DNA of 64,000 bases from JASLEW01 sp035544875 (GTDB lineage: Bacteria > Acidobacteriota > Thermoanaerobaculia > Multivoradales > UBA5704): the NCBI GenBank assembly GCA_035544875.1, contig DASZZP010000031.1, positions 62,001 through 126,000 of the forward strand. The letters run 5' to 3'. A program made the translations under genes and the position numbers. How positions within the stretch are numbered: the stretch's first letter is position 1; every line of letters starts with the position of its first letter. This document shows, piece by piece, positions 16,197 through 26,245 of this stretch. The notes under the pieces were generated by a model. That model searched no databases. It was given only the letters and a program-made list of their open reading frames with translations, and was not told the DNA's origin.

Positions 16197-17846
16197 ATGC
16201 CGGCGGGCAGCCAGCTCATGAACGGGCGGCGGCTCTGGCGCGCCGCCGCCGCGGCTCCCGATCTCTGGGTCGTCGCCGGCCTGGGGGCGCTCGTCGTCGC
16301 CATCGGCTTCTTGCGCAAGGACTTCTGCGGCGACGGCGTTCGCCACCTGCCGGCGGTGCTCAGGTCGGCGCACCCGGAGCTCGGAGAACCGCGCTGGCTG
16401 TTCTTCCCCGCGCTGGTCTTCGCGCTGCTGCGCCCGGTGGTGGCGCTCGGCCTGGTCGACGATGTCGAAGGGCTGACGCGCGTGATGATGGCGGCGACGG
16501 TGATTGCCGCCGGACTCTATCTGCTGGCGGTGCGCGCTTGCCTGGTCGCTCTCGGCATCGCGCCCGCGCGGCGGGCCGCCGCTCTCGCGGTCGCCGGTGG
16601 CAGCGCCAGCTTCTTGCTCGCCGCGACCGATCTGATGGAGCCGATCTTCGGCGCGACCCTGTTCGCGGTCGGGCTGGCCTTCGCAGCCCGGCACGCCGCC
16701 GCGCCGGGCGCCACGGAAGGCGACCGCCGGCGGGCGCTGCTGGCGGCGGTCGCCGCGACCGCGGCGGCGGCTCTGCTCTACCAGGGGCTGATCCTGGGGC
16801 TGGGACTGATCCCGCTGGTCATTCCGGCAAGCACGTTGTGGGAGCGGCGCGCGCTGGCGCAGTCCGCGCTCATCCTGGCGGCCGTGCCGCTGGCGATGCT
16901 GGGCGCGCTGGCGGCGAGCGGCAACAGCCTCGGCCGGGCGTGGTCGCGCACCGTCCTTGCCGAGGAAAACCCGCTCTACCGGTCATATCTCGAAAAGCCG
17001 GGGCTCACACCCTACATGGTCGCCCTGGTTGCGGGCCCGCCCAACGGCGTCGTCACCCTGGGCGACTACCATGGGTTCAGGCGCGTCCTTGCCAATCTGC
17101 GCCAGCCCGGCGAGCGCTGGCCAGCGCTCGCGGTGCTGCTGCGGCTCGGACTAGGGATCGCCGTGCTTGCCGCCGGCGCCATCGCGGCCTGGCACCGGCG
17201 CGACTGGGCGCTGCTCGCGGCCTGCGCGACGCTTGCCGTGCTACCGCTGGTGCGCACGCAGCAGTATGGATACGTCAAGTTCTACGTCCTGCTGCCGATC
17301 GTGCTGGCGAGCGGCGCCGCCCGCGCTCCCGCGGCCGCGGCATCGGCGGTGGCGGCGCTCCTACTGGCGTTGAACGGGGGAGCGCTGTTGGCCGCCCTCC
17401 CGGCGCAGCGTCAGCTCTACGCCGACCGGGTCGACGTCTACGGCCGGGCCGGTGCCGACGCCTGCTGGCTGACAATCGCCTGGGAGCCCCCTTTCAGCTT
17501 CCTCTGGCGCGGCTCGGTCTGCCCGATCTTCGGACTGCTCGCCAGGGGTACCGGGGAGGATGTTGCTCAGGCATCAGCCGCTGGCCAGGCCATGCTGACC
17601 GGCTGCCTCGAAACCTGTTTTTGCCGCTCCTCGGGCGTCTTCACCGACGACATGACCGAGGCAGCCGGGCCGCTCGTCGCCGATTCCGCGAGGCATTTCG
17701 CCTATGCCGGCCCGAATCTCGAAACGCTGCTGCTGCCGGTCGCCCAGGCTGAGCTCGCTTCGCGCCCCGGCTCGACGCCGCCGGTCTACCGCTACCCACC
17801 CGCCGAGCAGCGCCGGCGCTGCGACCTCGTGGCCCATCATCGCTGA
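16197..17846 (+). CDS. Multispanning membrane protein, possible GT-C type, unknown function
   Basis: The ATG at 16197 gives 549 residues; a TTG at 16185 and an ATG at 16218 are other possible starts. About nine hydrophobic stretches are followed by a soluble C-terminal portion of roughly 140 residues. FLRKDFCGDGVRHLPAVLRS after the first helix places acidic and histidine residues in the first loop, as in many GT-C-like proteins. The C-terminal portion has several cysteines (CWLTIAW, SVCPIFGL, CLETCFCRSS), which could form disulfides in the periplasm. It starts 35 bases after the epimerase and ends 7 bases before the next glycosyltransferase. I do not recognise a specific family. Confidence 0.7.
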   Translation: MPAGSQLMNGRRLWRAAAAAPDLWVVAGLGALVVAIGFLRKDFCGDGVRHLPAVLRSAHPELGEPRWLFFPALVFALLRPVVALGLVDDVEGLTRVMMAATVIAAGLYLLAVRACLVALGIAPARRAAALAVAGGSASFLLAATDLMEPIFGATLFAVGLAFAARHAAAPGATEGDRRRALLAAVAATAAAALLYQGLILGLGLIPLVIPASTLWERRALAQSALILAAVPLAMLGALAASGNSLGRAWSRTVLAEENPLYRSYLEKPGLTPYMVALVAGPPNGVVTLGDYHGFRRVLANLRQPGERWPALAVLLRLGLGIAVLAAGAIAAWHRRDWALLAACATLAVLPLVRTQQYGYVKFYVLLPIVLASGAARAPAAAASAVAALLLALNGGALLAALPAQRQLYADRVDVYGRAGADACWLTIAWEPPFSFLWRGSVCPIFGLLARGTGEDVAQASAAGQAMLTGCLETCFCRSSGVFTDDMTEAAGPLVADSARHFAYAGPNLETLLLPVAQAELASRPGSTPPVYRYPPAEQRRRCDLVAHHR

Positions 17847-17853
17847 GCGTAGA

Positions 17854-19014
17854 GTGCGCCGGCTGGTCTATCTCTGCGACTGGCTGCCCCCCGATTTCGG
17901 CGCGGTGGGCCAGTACAGCCTGCTGTTCGCCCGCCAGCGCGCCGCGGCGGGCGAGGAGGTGGTGCTGGCCGGCCTGTCGTCGGTTGCCGATTCGGTGAGC
18001 GAGGAAGAGGTCGGCCAGGGGCGGCTACGCGTGGTGCGCCGGCGGGCGCGGGGCTACGACCGCTCCGACCTGCGGGCGCGCGCGCTGTGGACGGTGCGCA
18101 CCAACCTGGGCCTGCTGTGGCGGGTGCGCGGCGCGCTGCTGCGCGCCGACGAGATCCTGATCACCGGCAGCCCGCCGTTCCTGCTCCACCTGGTCACGCC
18201 GCTCAAGGCGCTGCTGCGCAAGCGGTTGGTCTACCGCATCACCGATTTCCATCCCGAGTGCCTGATGGCGGAGCTCGGCGAGCTGGGGCGGGTCCCTGGT
18301 TCGCTGCGTGCCTTCTACCGGCTGACCGTGGCGCTGCGGCGCCGGGTCGACCGCTTCGAGGTCCTGGGGGAGGACCAGCGCGAGCGCCTGCTCGCCCAGG
18401 GGATCCCGGGCGAGCGCATCGTCTTGAAGCGCGATCCCTCCCCGGTCGAGATCGCGGCCGACACGCTGCCCCTCGACCGTCCACCGGAGCTCGGCGACCT
18501 CTGCCTGCTGCTCTACTCCGGCAACTTCGGGGTGGCGCACGATCACGAAACCCTGGTGGAGGGATATCGCCTCCATCACCGCCAGGGCTCGGGGCGGATC
18601 GGGCTGTGGATCAATGCCACCGGGGCGAGGGCCGACCTGGTCGAGCGGCGGCTGCGCGGCGAGGGTCTGCCGCTGCACCGGACGCGGCCGCTGCCCCTGG
18701 CGCTCCTGCCGCGCCTCCTGGTCACCCCGGACGCCCACCTGATCACCCTGCGCGACCCGTTCGTCGGCTTCGTGCTGCCGTCAAAGGTCTACGGCTGCCT
18801 GCAATCGGGCCGCGACGTCCTCTACGTGGGCAGCCCGCGCTCGGACATCCACCTGCTCTGCTCGCAAGGCCTGGGGGAGGGCTATCTGCGGGTCGACGCG
18901 GGCGATGCCCCCGGGCTGGCGCGGGCGCTCGAGCGGATCGCCGACCGGGCGGCGGCCAGGGCCGCGGGTCGCGAGGCAGGGCCGCGGCGGCCGGCGGCGA
19001 GGGAGGAGGCGTGA
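17854..19014 (+). CDS. Glycosyltransferase (GT-B type, WcaI-like layout)
   Basis: The GTG at 17854, 7 bases after the previous stop, gives MRRLVYLCDWLPPDFGAVGQ; the open frame upstream is a shadow of the membrane-protein gene. The 386-residue product has ADEILITGSPPFLLHLVTPL and YRITDFHPECLMAE in the N-terminal half, then LLLYSGNFGVAHDHETLVEG and HLITLRDPFVGFVLPSKVYG in the C-terminal half. These match GT4 proteins in which a SGNFG motif opens the donor domain. It is the last gene of the + strand polysaccharide run, converging on the barrel gene 9 bases away. The tail is Ala/Arg-rich. Confidence 0.8.
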   Translation: MRRLVYLCDWLPPDFGAVGQYSLLFARQRAAAGEEVVLAGLSSVADSVSEEEVGQGRLRVVRRRARGYDRSDLRARALWTVRTNLGLLWRVRGALLRADEILITGSPPFLLHLVTPLKALLRKRLVYRITDFHPECLMAELGELGRVPGSLRAFYRLTVALRRRVDRFEVLGEDQRERLLAQGIPGERIVLKRDPSPVEIAADTLPLDRPPELGDLCLLLYSGNFGVAHDHETLVEGYRLHHRQGSGRIGLWINATGARADLVERRLRGEGLPLHRTRPLPLALLPRLLVTPDAHLITLRDPFVGFVLPSKVYGCLQSGRDVLYVGSPRSDIHLLCSQGLGEGYLRVDAGDAPGLARALERIADRAAARAAGREAGPRRPAAREEA

Positions 19015-19023
19015 GCGCGGGCG

Positions 19024-20739
19024 TCAGAACGCCTGGGCGGTGCCGATCGACAGCACCCAGCCGCGATGGCCGAACGGATCGCGGTTGAGCTGATAAGCGG
19101 CGTCGAGGCGCAACACGAAGCTCTCGACGCGCGCGATGGCAAGGCGCAGGCCGGCGCCGACGTCGCTCTTCAGGCTCGCAATCGTCAGCGGGGTCCGCTG
19201 CGGCTGCGCGCCGCCGCAGTCGAAGAAGATCGCGGCGCCGGGCGCGAAGGCCTGCAGCAGCTCGCGGCCAAGGAAGAAGCGGTCCTCGACGTTGAACAGC
19301 AACCGCTTGTCGCCCGCATAGGCGTTGACCGGGTAGGCGCGCAGGCCGCTCTGGCCGTCGGCAATGAACTGCAGATCGCGGTCGAGGCGCCAGCCGCGGC
19401 TGAAATCGGCGCGCGCCACCAGCGTCTGGTGCCAGAGCTGCGAGAGCCGCCGCACGAAGAGCAGGTTGGCGCTGGCGACCTGGTTGACCAGCAAGCCATT
19501 CTCGTCGCGGGCCTCGTAGGCGAGGTGCGAGAGCAGGAAGCTCTCGGCGCCCAGCCGCCAGCCCTGCTGGCCCGCCAGGCGCATCATGGTGGCGCCGTCG
19601 CGGTCGGCGATCGAGTTGATCGACGAATGCAGCGCCAGCCCAAGCCGCGCCGAGAACTGGCGCCCGAGGTCGAAGTCCTCGTCGCGCAGGTCGCGGTTGA
19701 CGTAGTCGAGCTTCACCAGGTCGTTGGCGATCGACGCGTAGCCGACGTAGACATAGTGGAAATGGCGCTGGTCGGGCAGCGCGACCCGCGGCGGCGTCTC
19801 CTGCGCCGGCGCGGCAAAGCGGTCGTCGAGCAGATCGACGCCGAACAGCAGCCGGTGCAGGCTGCGCTCGCGGGGGGCGCCGAGCGAAAGCGCAAGCTCC
19901 GCTTTCCACTCCTCGTGGCGCTGGTGGAAGGTCGAGGTTGCCCTGCCGAGCTCGAACAGGCGGCGGTCCTGCTTCAGCTGGTCGCCGCTGAACGAGAAGC
20001 TCCAGCGGTTGGACAGCGAGAACAGCGGCCGTTCGAGAGAGAACTTGCGCTCGCCGCCGTCGGTGCTGCGGGCGTAGAGCGCGTCGGCGTTCCAGTAGGG
20101 GCCGAAGAGGGCCGGCGTCGACAGCTCCACGGTCTGGGTCCGGCGCTCGGTGCTGCGCGAGTCGCCGACCACCAGCTCGGTGCCGCGGCCGAAGAGGTTT
20201 TTCTGCGTGACTTCGAGGTTGTAGGAGGTGAAGCCGCCGCTGTGGTTGACCTCGACGTCGGGCTCGGTGGTCAGCGCGTCCTGGGTCTCCACCGTGATGT
20301 CCAGCCGCCCGTCGCGCGGCGCGCCGGTGATGATCTTGGCCGTCTTGAGGAACTCCAGAGCGCGCAGATTGCGCTCGCTCTCCGCCACTTTCACCGGGTC
20401 GTAGGGCTCGCCTTCCTGGAAGAGGAGGAAGCTGCGGACGAGCTTGGGCGGAGTGGGAATGTGGATGGCGTTGAAGGCGCGGTAGATCGGCCCCTCGGCG
20501 GCCTCGGCTTCGGTGAAGAGAGGCTGCGTTTTGACCGTGACGGTGCCGATCTGCAGGGTGCCTGACGCGCTAGCCGGGGTCGCGGGCGCGGTTTGCCCGC
20601 AGGCCGCCTCGTGGGCGCCAAAGGAGGCAAACGTCACCAGCACCGCTGCCGCGGCGGACTTTCCCGGCGTTCGCAGCCAGGAGCTCGACCTGTGGGCTGG
20701 CCGACAGGCGAGGAGCCGAGTTAAGGCACAAAATAGCAA
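19024..20739 (-). CDS. Omp85-family outer-membrane protein (BamA/TamA-like, short)
   Basis: The start is a TTG at 20739, supported by an AGGAG (20746-20750 on the other strand) 6 bases upstream. The 571-residue protein has an export signal ending near AAACGQ and one clear POTRA-like region (LVRSFLLFQEGEPYDPVKVA, ESERNLRALEFLKTAKI). The rest looks like a 16-strand barrel (Omp85/surface-antigen D15) with alternating patterns and a terminal phenylalanine (GTAQAF). BamA has five POTRA domains, so this shorter form is more like TamA/TPS-type or an accessory Omp85. It lies between the polysaccharide genes and the WecA-like gene, so a surface-export role is possible but unproven. Confidence 0.8.
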   Translation of the reverse strand: MLFCALTRLLACRPAHRSSSWLRTPGKSAAAAVLVTFASFGAHEAACGQTAPATPASASGTLQIGTVTVKTQPLFTEAEAAEGPIYRAFNAIHIPTPPKLVRSFLLFQEGEPYDPVKVAESERNLRALEFLKTAKIITGAPRDGRLDITVETQDALTTEPDVEVNHSGGFTSYNLEVTQKNLFGRGTELVVGDSRSTERRTQTVELSTPALFGPYWNADALYARSTDGGERKFSLERPLFSLSNRWSFSFSGDQLKQDRRLFELGRATSTFHQRHEEWKAELALSLGAPRERSLHRLLFGVDLLDDRFAAPAQETPPRVALPDQRHFHYVYVGYASIANDLVKLDYVNRDLRDEDFDLGRQFSARLGLALHSSINSIADRDGATMMRLAGQQGWRLGAESFLLSHLAYEARDENGLLVNQVASANLLFVRRLSQLWHQTLVARADFSRGWRLDRDLQFIADGQSGLRAYPVNAYAGDKRLLFNVEDRFFLGRELLQAFAPGAAIFFDCGGAQPQRTPLTIASLKSDVGAGLRLAIARVESFVLRLDAAYQLNRDPFGHRGWVLSIGTAQAF

Positions 20740-20900
20740 TCAGCACTCCTGTAAACGGGCCGCGGAGGCGAGGCGGCGGATGCGGCCCCCGAGACGCGAC
20801 TCCGAATCCGGGCCTGGCGATCTCGCAGGCACCTGAACCCAGTCGGAGCGAACTCTCGGACACCTTATTCTACAACCAAAGGCTCCTCTAGGGTAATGTA

Positions 20901-20943
20901 GGCTGGGCGGCTGGGCGGCTGGGCGGCTGGGCGGCTGGGCGGC
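20901..20943. repeat. Short tandem repeat, five 8-base units
   Basis: The unit GGCTGGGC is repeated five times head to tail (20901-20940), followed by a further GGC. It lies in the 275-base spacer between the divergently transcribed barrel and WecA-like genes. Such a repeat can change length by slippage, so it could alter spacing between divergent promoters. No function is shown. Confidence 0.9.
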
Positions 20944-21014
20944 ATAGGCGGCAGGGGCGGCAACGACGAACCTACGTATGGAAAACTCAAGTCTCATGGT
21001 ACTTTAGGCGGTAC

Positions 21015-22202
21015 ATGGGCCATCTGCCGATGCTGGTGGGCGGGGTCGCTCTCCTCGCCTTTCTGGTCACCAACCTCCTGGTGCCGCCGGTCACCCGGCT
21101 GGCGTTCGCGCTGCGGGCTCTCGATCGCCCGGACGCTCGCAAGCTGCAGGCCGGTGCCGTGCCTCGCCTGGGCGGCATCGCCATCGTGGTCGGCCTGGCG
21201 CTCTCCGCGGGCTGCGCGGCGGTCGCGCAGTGGCGGGGCTGGGGCAGCGCGGTCCCGCGCGGTGAGCTGCTGGCGCTCGCCGCCGGCACCTGCCTGGTCT
21301 TCCTGGTCGGCGTCGTCGACGACATGGTGGGGGTGTCGACGGCCAAGAAGTTCCTGCTCGAGCTGGTGGCGGCAGGGCTGCTGGTCTGGGCGGGCTGGTC
21401 GTTTCAAGTCCTGCGCTTGCCGCTGGTGGGCGGTATCGATCTCGGCCTCCTGGGTCCGGCCGTGTCACTGCTCTGGATCGTCGGCGTCACCAACGCGATC
21501 AATCTGATCGACGGCCTCGATGGGCTGGCCAGCGGCGTGGTGGCGATCATCGCCCTCAGCCTGCTCGGCTACGCCAGCCTGCAGGGCAACCGCGGCACGA
21601 TCATCCTGATGGCCGCCACCGCCGGGGCCTGCCTCGGCTTCCTGCGCCACAACTGGGAGCCGGCGCGCATCTTCATGGGCGACAGCGGCGCCCTCACCCT
21701 CGGTTTCCTGCTCGCCGCGATGACCGTCCATTCCGCCCTCAAGGCCCCCGCCGCGGTGGCGATCCTGGTCCCCATCCTGGCCCTCGGCGTGCCGGTGATC
21801 GACACGCTGCTGGTGATGAGCGTGCGCTTCCTCAACCGCTCCAAGGGGCGTCTGACCCAGCGCTTCCTGGGCATGTTCCACGCCGACCGCAACCATCTGC
21901 ACCATCTGCTCGGCCACTTCGGAGGCAGGCGCTCGCGCATCGTGGCGGTGATCTACGCGGTGGTGGTGTCGTTCTGCGCCATGGCGCTGCTGGTCGCGGT
22001 CACCGGCGAGACGATCCTGGGCGTCAGCCTGCTGCTCTTCGAGTTCGCCGTGGTCCTCGGCATGCGCCGGCTGGGCATCACAGCCGCCGCTCGCCGCCTC
22101 GCCCAGGCGCAGCGCGAGCAGGTCAAGACCGAGGTCCTCGGCATCCCCGCCACCACCACCGGCACCCCCGCCGGCATCGTCCGGATCTTCAAGTCCGGTT
22201 AG
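21015..22202 (+). CDS. Undecaprenyl-phosphate sugar-1-phosphate transferase (WecA/TagO/MraY family)
   Basis: The 395-residue integral membrane enzyme transfers a HexNAc-1-phosphate from a UDP-sugar to undecaprenyl phosphate, the first step of many O-antigen, capsule and wall polymers. All family marks are present: PRLGGIAIV, GVVDD (the catalytic Asp pair region), TNAINLIDGLDGLASG, IFMGDSGALTLGF and the cytoplasmic loop HADRNHLHHLL that separates WecA/TagO types from MraY. About ten or eleven helices span the protein, with a short hydrophilic tail. It is a natural initiating enzyme for the polysaccharide locus upstream, although it is separated from it by the barrel gene. Confidence 0.9.
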   Translation: MGHLPMLVGGVALLAFLVTNLLVPPVTRLAFALRALDRPDARKLQAGAVPRLGGIAIVVGLALSAGCAAVAQWRGWGSAVPRGELLALAAGTCLVFLVGVVDDMVGVSTAKKFLLELVAAGLLVWAGWSFQVLRLPLVGGIDLGLLGPAVSLLWIVGVTNAINLIDGLDGLASGVVAIIALSLLGYASLQGNRGTIILMAATAGACLGFLRHNWEPARIFMGDSGALTLGFLLAAMTVHSALKAPAAVAILVPILALGVPVIDTLLVMSVRFLNRSKGRLTQRFLGMFHADRNHLHHLLGHFGGRRSRIVAVIYAVVVSFCAMALLVAVTGETILGVSLLLFEFAVVLGMRRLGITAAARRLAQAQREQVKTEVLGIPATTTGTPAGIVRIFKSG

Positions 22203-22221
22203 TCCTCACCGGCGGGCCGAT

Positions 22222-22430
22222 CCCGAGGGATGAATCGGCGCTGCGATGTGGCGGTGGAGGCCTACTCGAAGCATCGATCGGATCGCCCCCCGCAACCCTC
22301 GCGAGTCCCCTTCCCGGTTGTCGGAAGCCGCCGGGTCCCGACCTGCCGGGAGTGCCGGCAATGGTAGATGTGCCGGCCTGCCCGGCGGCGCCGGGGGGGA
22401 AGGGGACGCCCCCGCCCCTGGCGCACTGAC
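22222..22430 (+). repeat. Dispersed intergenic structured element, copy A
   Basis: This segment is matched, in inverted orientation, by 33287-33500: by eye, 6 mismatches over the first 76 or so aligned positions and 2 over the last 48. It contains a hairpin (GCCGGCA 22354-22360 with TGCCGGC 22371-22377) and a 10-pair stem (22388-22397 with 22415-22424, one G-T pair). An 11-base stretch, GTCCCCTTCCC (22305-22315), is perfectly complementary to 22397-22407 in the loop of that stem. Indels of 1 and 4 bases between copies argue against coding. It lies 20 bases after the WecA-like stop, before the convergent groEL terminator. Confidence 0.85.
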
Positions 22431-22459
22431 GAAATTTGTTCTAGCCCTGTTCGAGCCCC

Positions 22460-22497
22460 AAAAAAAACGGCCGGCCCGGGTGCGCCGGACCGGCCGA
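22460..22497 (-). terminator. Rho-independent terminator of groESL
   Basis: On the - strand a long GC stem (CGGCCGGTCCGGC paired with the arm ending GGGCCGGCCG around a short loop) is followed directly by a run of eight T residues. It begins about 30 bases after the groEL stop. This is a textbook intrinsic terminator. Confidence 0.92.
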
Positions 22498-22526
22498 AGT
22501 TGTGGGTGTGGCGTTGGGAAGGGCTT

Positions 22527-24164
<1,638 letters not shown>

Positions 24165-24233
24165 TGTCTGCTTATGCCTCCTCAGTGTGTCGCGTAGTAA
24201 TCAGGGGGTTTCCGCTCGGGTTGCGGTCAATGC

Positions 24234-24530
24234 TCACTTCTTGCCGTTGACCACGGCCAGGATCTCGTCCTCGCGCAGGATGACGTAGTCCTCGTCGTCG
24301 ATCTTGATCTCGCTGCCGGAGTACTTGCCCATCAGGACCCGGTCGCCCTTCTTGACGTCCATCGGGTTGCGCTTGCCCTCTTCGGACAGCTTGCCAGGTC
24401 CGACGGCGATGACGTCGGCCTCCTGCGGCTTCTCCTTGGCGGTGTCGGGAATGATGATGCCTCCCCGCACCTGCTCCTCCTGCTCCACGCGCTTGACTAC
24501 GACCCGATCGTGCAATGGACGGATGTTCAC
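24234..24530 (-). CDS. groS: 10 kDa co-chaperonin GroES
   Basis: The 98-residue protein has the canonical MNIRPLHDRVVVKRVEQEEQ start, the mobile loop (RGGIIIPDTAKEKP) that contacts GroEL, and the VLMGKYSGSEIKIDDEDYVI core. It caps the GroEL ring. The start is GTG at 24530, supported by an AGGAGGT ribosome site (24538-24544) 7 bases upstream. It is the first gene of the groES-groEL operon, downstream of a sigma-70-type promoter and a CIRCE operator. Confidence 0.98.
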   Translation of the reverse strand: MNIRPLHDRVVVKRVEQEEQVRGGIIIPDTAKEKPQEADVIAVGPGKLSEEGKRNPMDVKKGDRVLMGKYSGSEIKIDDEDYVILREDEILAVVNGKK

Positions 24531-24595
24531 GGCTGCTACCTCCTTCAGATAGTTAGCGGATAGACTGTCTCAGAACTGTCGGCTCACCCCTGTTG

Positions 24596-24622
24596 TTAGC
24601 ACTCAACGGCGGTGACTGCTAA
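24596..24622 (-). promoter_or_regulatory. CIRCE operator (HrcA-binding site)
   Basis: TTAGCACTC (24596-24604), nine spacer bases, then GACTGCTAA (24614-24622). The consensus is TTAGCACTC-N9-GAGTGCTAA, so one arm is perfect and the other has one mismatch (C for G). It lies between the groES promoter and gene, where the heat-shock repressor HrcA would block transcription. hrcA itself is not in this window. Confidence 0.95.
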
Positions 24623-24623
24623 C

Positions 24624-24652
24624 AGTGTAGGGCCGGGGGCTGCTGCTGTCAA
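24624..24652 (-). promoter_or_regulatory. Sigma-70-type promoter of groESL
   Basis: On the - strand a perfect TTGACA (24647-24652) is followed after exactly 17 bases by TACACT (24624-24629), which matches TATAAT at four of six positions. The CIRCE site starts immediately after the -10 element, the usual arrangement for HrcA repression. Confidence 0.9.
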
Positions 24653-24790
24653 GCCGTGAAGCGCCGCCCTGCCGCCTGTGCTAAGATCCGGTTGGATTGA
24701 GTCAAGACCCCCCAAGTCCCTTCTCCGCCCCCTGTTCCGTTCGGCTCACCCCGCGGCAGCCCGCATCGCAGGCCCTGCGTCCGGCAATTG

Positions 24791-24860
24791 ATCGGGCGCG
24801 CGGGTCCCTGCCCGCGCTTGGTCGGGCGCGCGGGTCCCTGCCCGCGCTTGGTCAGGCGTG
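24791..24860. repeat. 30-base tandem repeat with internal hairpin (two full copies and a partial third)
   Basis: Units 24791-24820 and 24821-24850 differ only at their first base, and 24851-24860 begins a third, diverged copy. Each full unit holds the inverted repeat GCGCGGG...CCCGCGC with a 6-base loop. The repeats lie in the spacer upstream of the CNNM/CorC-type gene and run up to its possible GTG start at 24858. The remaining spacer (24653-24790) shows no gene. Confidence 0.88.
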
Positions 24861-24887
24861 CGGCGCCGCGCGGCGAGGTCGTCACCG

Positions 24888-26240
24888 GTGGTGATCGGCG
24901 CTCTTCCGCCGTCCGCCGGGGGCGGGGGGCCGTGGCCAGAGCTGCGGCCGCTCTGGGGACTCCTCCTGGGCGCTCTGCTCATCCTGCTCAACGGCCTCTT
25001 CGTCGCCGCCGAGTTCGCCCTGGCGCGGCTGCGGCCGACCCAGATCTCGGGCGAGCTGGCCAAGGGCCGGCGCGCCAGGGTGACACGCCACATCGTCCAG
25101 CACCTCGACGCTTTCCTGTCGGCGTCACAACTCGGGATCACGCTCGCCTCGCTGGCCCTGGGATGGATCGGGCAGCCGGCCTTCTCGCGCATCGTCGAGC
25201 CGGCCGTCGTGCTCGTGGCCGGGAACAACCCCCATCTGGTGCACTCGGTCGGGCTCGCGGTGTCGTTCCTGTTCATCACGATGCTGCACATCGTCCTGGG
25301 CGAGCTCACCCCGAAGTGGATCGCGCTGCGCCGCTCCGAGACCACCGCCCTGTGGCTCGCCATTCCGCTCTTCGTCTTCCACCGGCTGACCTATCCGGTG
25401 ATCTGGGTCCTCAACCGCGCTGCGCGCGGGCTGCTGAAGCTGCTCGGCATCGCGCCGCCGCCGGAGGGCGCTGACGAGGCCGAGTTGCGCCGGCTGCTCG
25501 CCTCGAGCCACACCTCCCGCGTCTCCGAGCACAAACGCGAGCTGCTCGACAACGTCTTCGAGCTCTCTCACCGGGTGGCGCGCCAGATCATGCTGCCGCG
25601 CCAGGACGTGGTCTACCTCTCGACCGCCCGGCCGCTGGCCGAGAATTTGCGCCTGGTCCGCCGCAGCGGCCATACCCGCTTCCCGCTCTGCGACGGCGAC
25701 CTCGACCACGTCATCGGCCTCGTCCACATCAAGGACCTCGTCCGCCGCGAACGCCCGGTGGCCGATCTGCGCGAGGTGGTCCGGGAGATCGCCTTCGTCC
25801 CCGAGACCCTGGAGCTCGACCGCCTGCTCAAGCGCATGCGCAGCGAGCGCTTCCATCTCGCCGCGGTGATCGACGAGTACGGCGGCGTCTCGGGGGTGGT
25901 GACCATGGAGGACGTGATCGAGGAGATCGTCGGCCAGATCCACGACGAGTTCGACACCGAGAAGCCGGAGATCTCGCGCGCCCCGGACGGCTCCTACCAG
26001 GTCTCCGGCAGCATGCTGGTCGAGGAGGTCGAAGAGGCCCTGGGGCTCGAGCTCAGCGAGCGCGACGAGGACACCATCGGCGGCGTGGTCTTCTCGGAGC
26101 TGGGCCGCAACCCCCAGGTCGGCGACCGCGTCCGCCTTGGCCCCATGACGCTGGAGGTCATCGAGACCCAGCTCAACCGGGTCAAGACCCTGCGCCTCAC
26201 CCAGAACCAGCCGGCCCCCGTGCCCGCGGCCGGCGCGTAA
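24888..26240 (+). CDS. CNNM/CorC (HlyC) family transmembrane protein with CBS domains
   Basis: Domains in order are a DUF21 membrane domain of three or four helices (LLLGALLILLNGLFVAAEFA, GITLASLALGWIGQPAF), two CBS domains (MLPRQDVVYLSTARPLAENL, then IAFVPETLELDRLLKRM), and a C-terminal CorC_HlyC domain (VSGSMLVEEVEEALGLEL). The family is linked to magnesium/cobalt or sodium handling in the inner membrane; CBS domains bind adenine nucleotides. GTG at 24888 is chosen because a GAGG lies about 9 bases upstream and the repeat ends before it; GTG at 24858 or 24891 is possible. Length is 450 residues, normal for the family. It converges on the adaptor gene 5 bases away. Confidence 0.88.
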   Translation: MVIGALPPSAGGGGPWPELRPLWGLLLGALLILLNGLFVAAEFALARLRPTQISGELAKGRRARVTRHIVQHLDAFLSASQLGITLASLALGWIGQPAFSRIVEPAVVLVAGNNPHLVHSVGLAVSFLFITMLHIVLGELTPKWIALRRSETTALWLAIPLFVFHRLTYPVIWVLNRAARGLLKLLGIAPPPEGADEAELRRLLASSHTSRVSEHKRELLDNVFELSHRVARQIMLPRQDVVYLSTARPLAENLRLVRRSGHTRFPLCDGDLDHVIGLVHIKDLVRRERPVADLREVVREIAFVPETLELDRLLKRMRSERFHLAAVIDEYGGVSGVVTMEDVIEEIVGQIHDEFDTEKPEISRAPDGSYQVSGSMLVEEVEEALGLELSERDEDTIGGVVFSELGRNPQVGDRVRLGPMTLEVIETQLNRVKTLRLTQNQPAPVPAAGA

Positions 26241-26245
26241 GCCGC

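Noticed and set aside
24791..24860. Tandem repeat considered as a CRISPR array
   Set aside because: There are no spacers between the 30-base units and no cas genes nearby.
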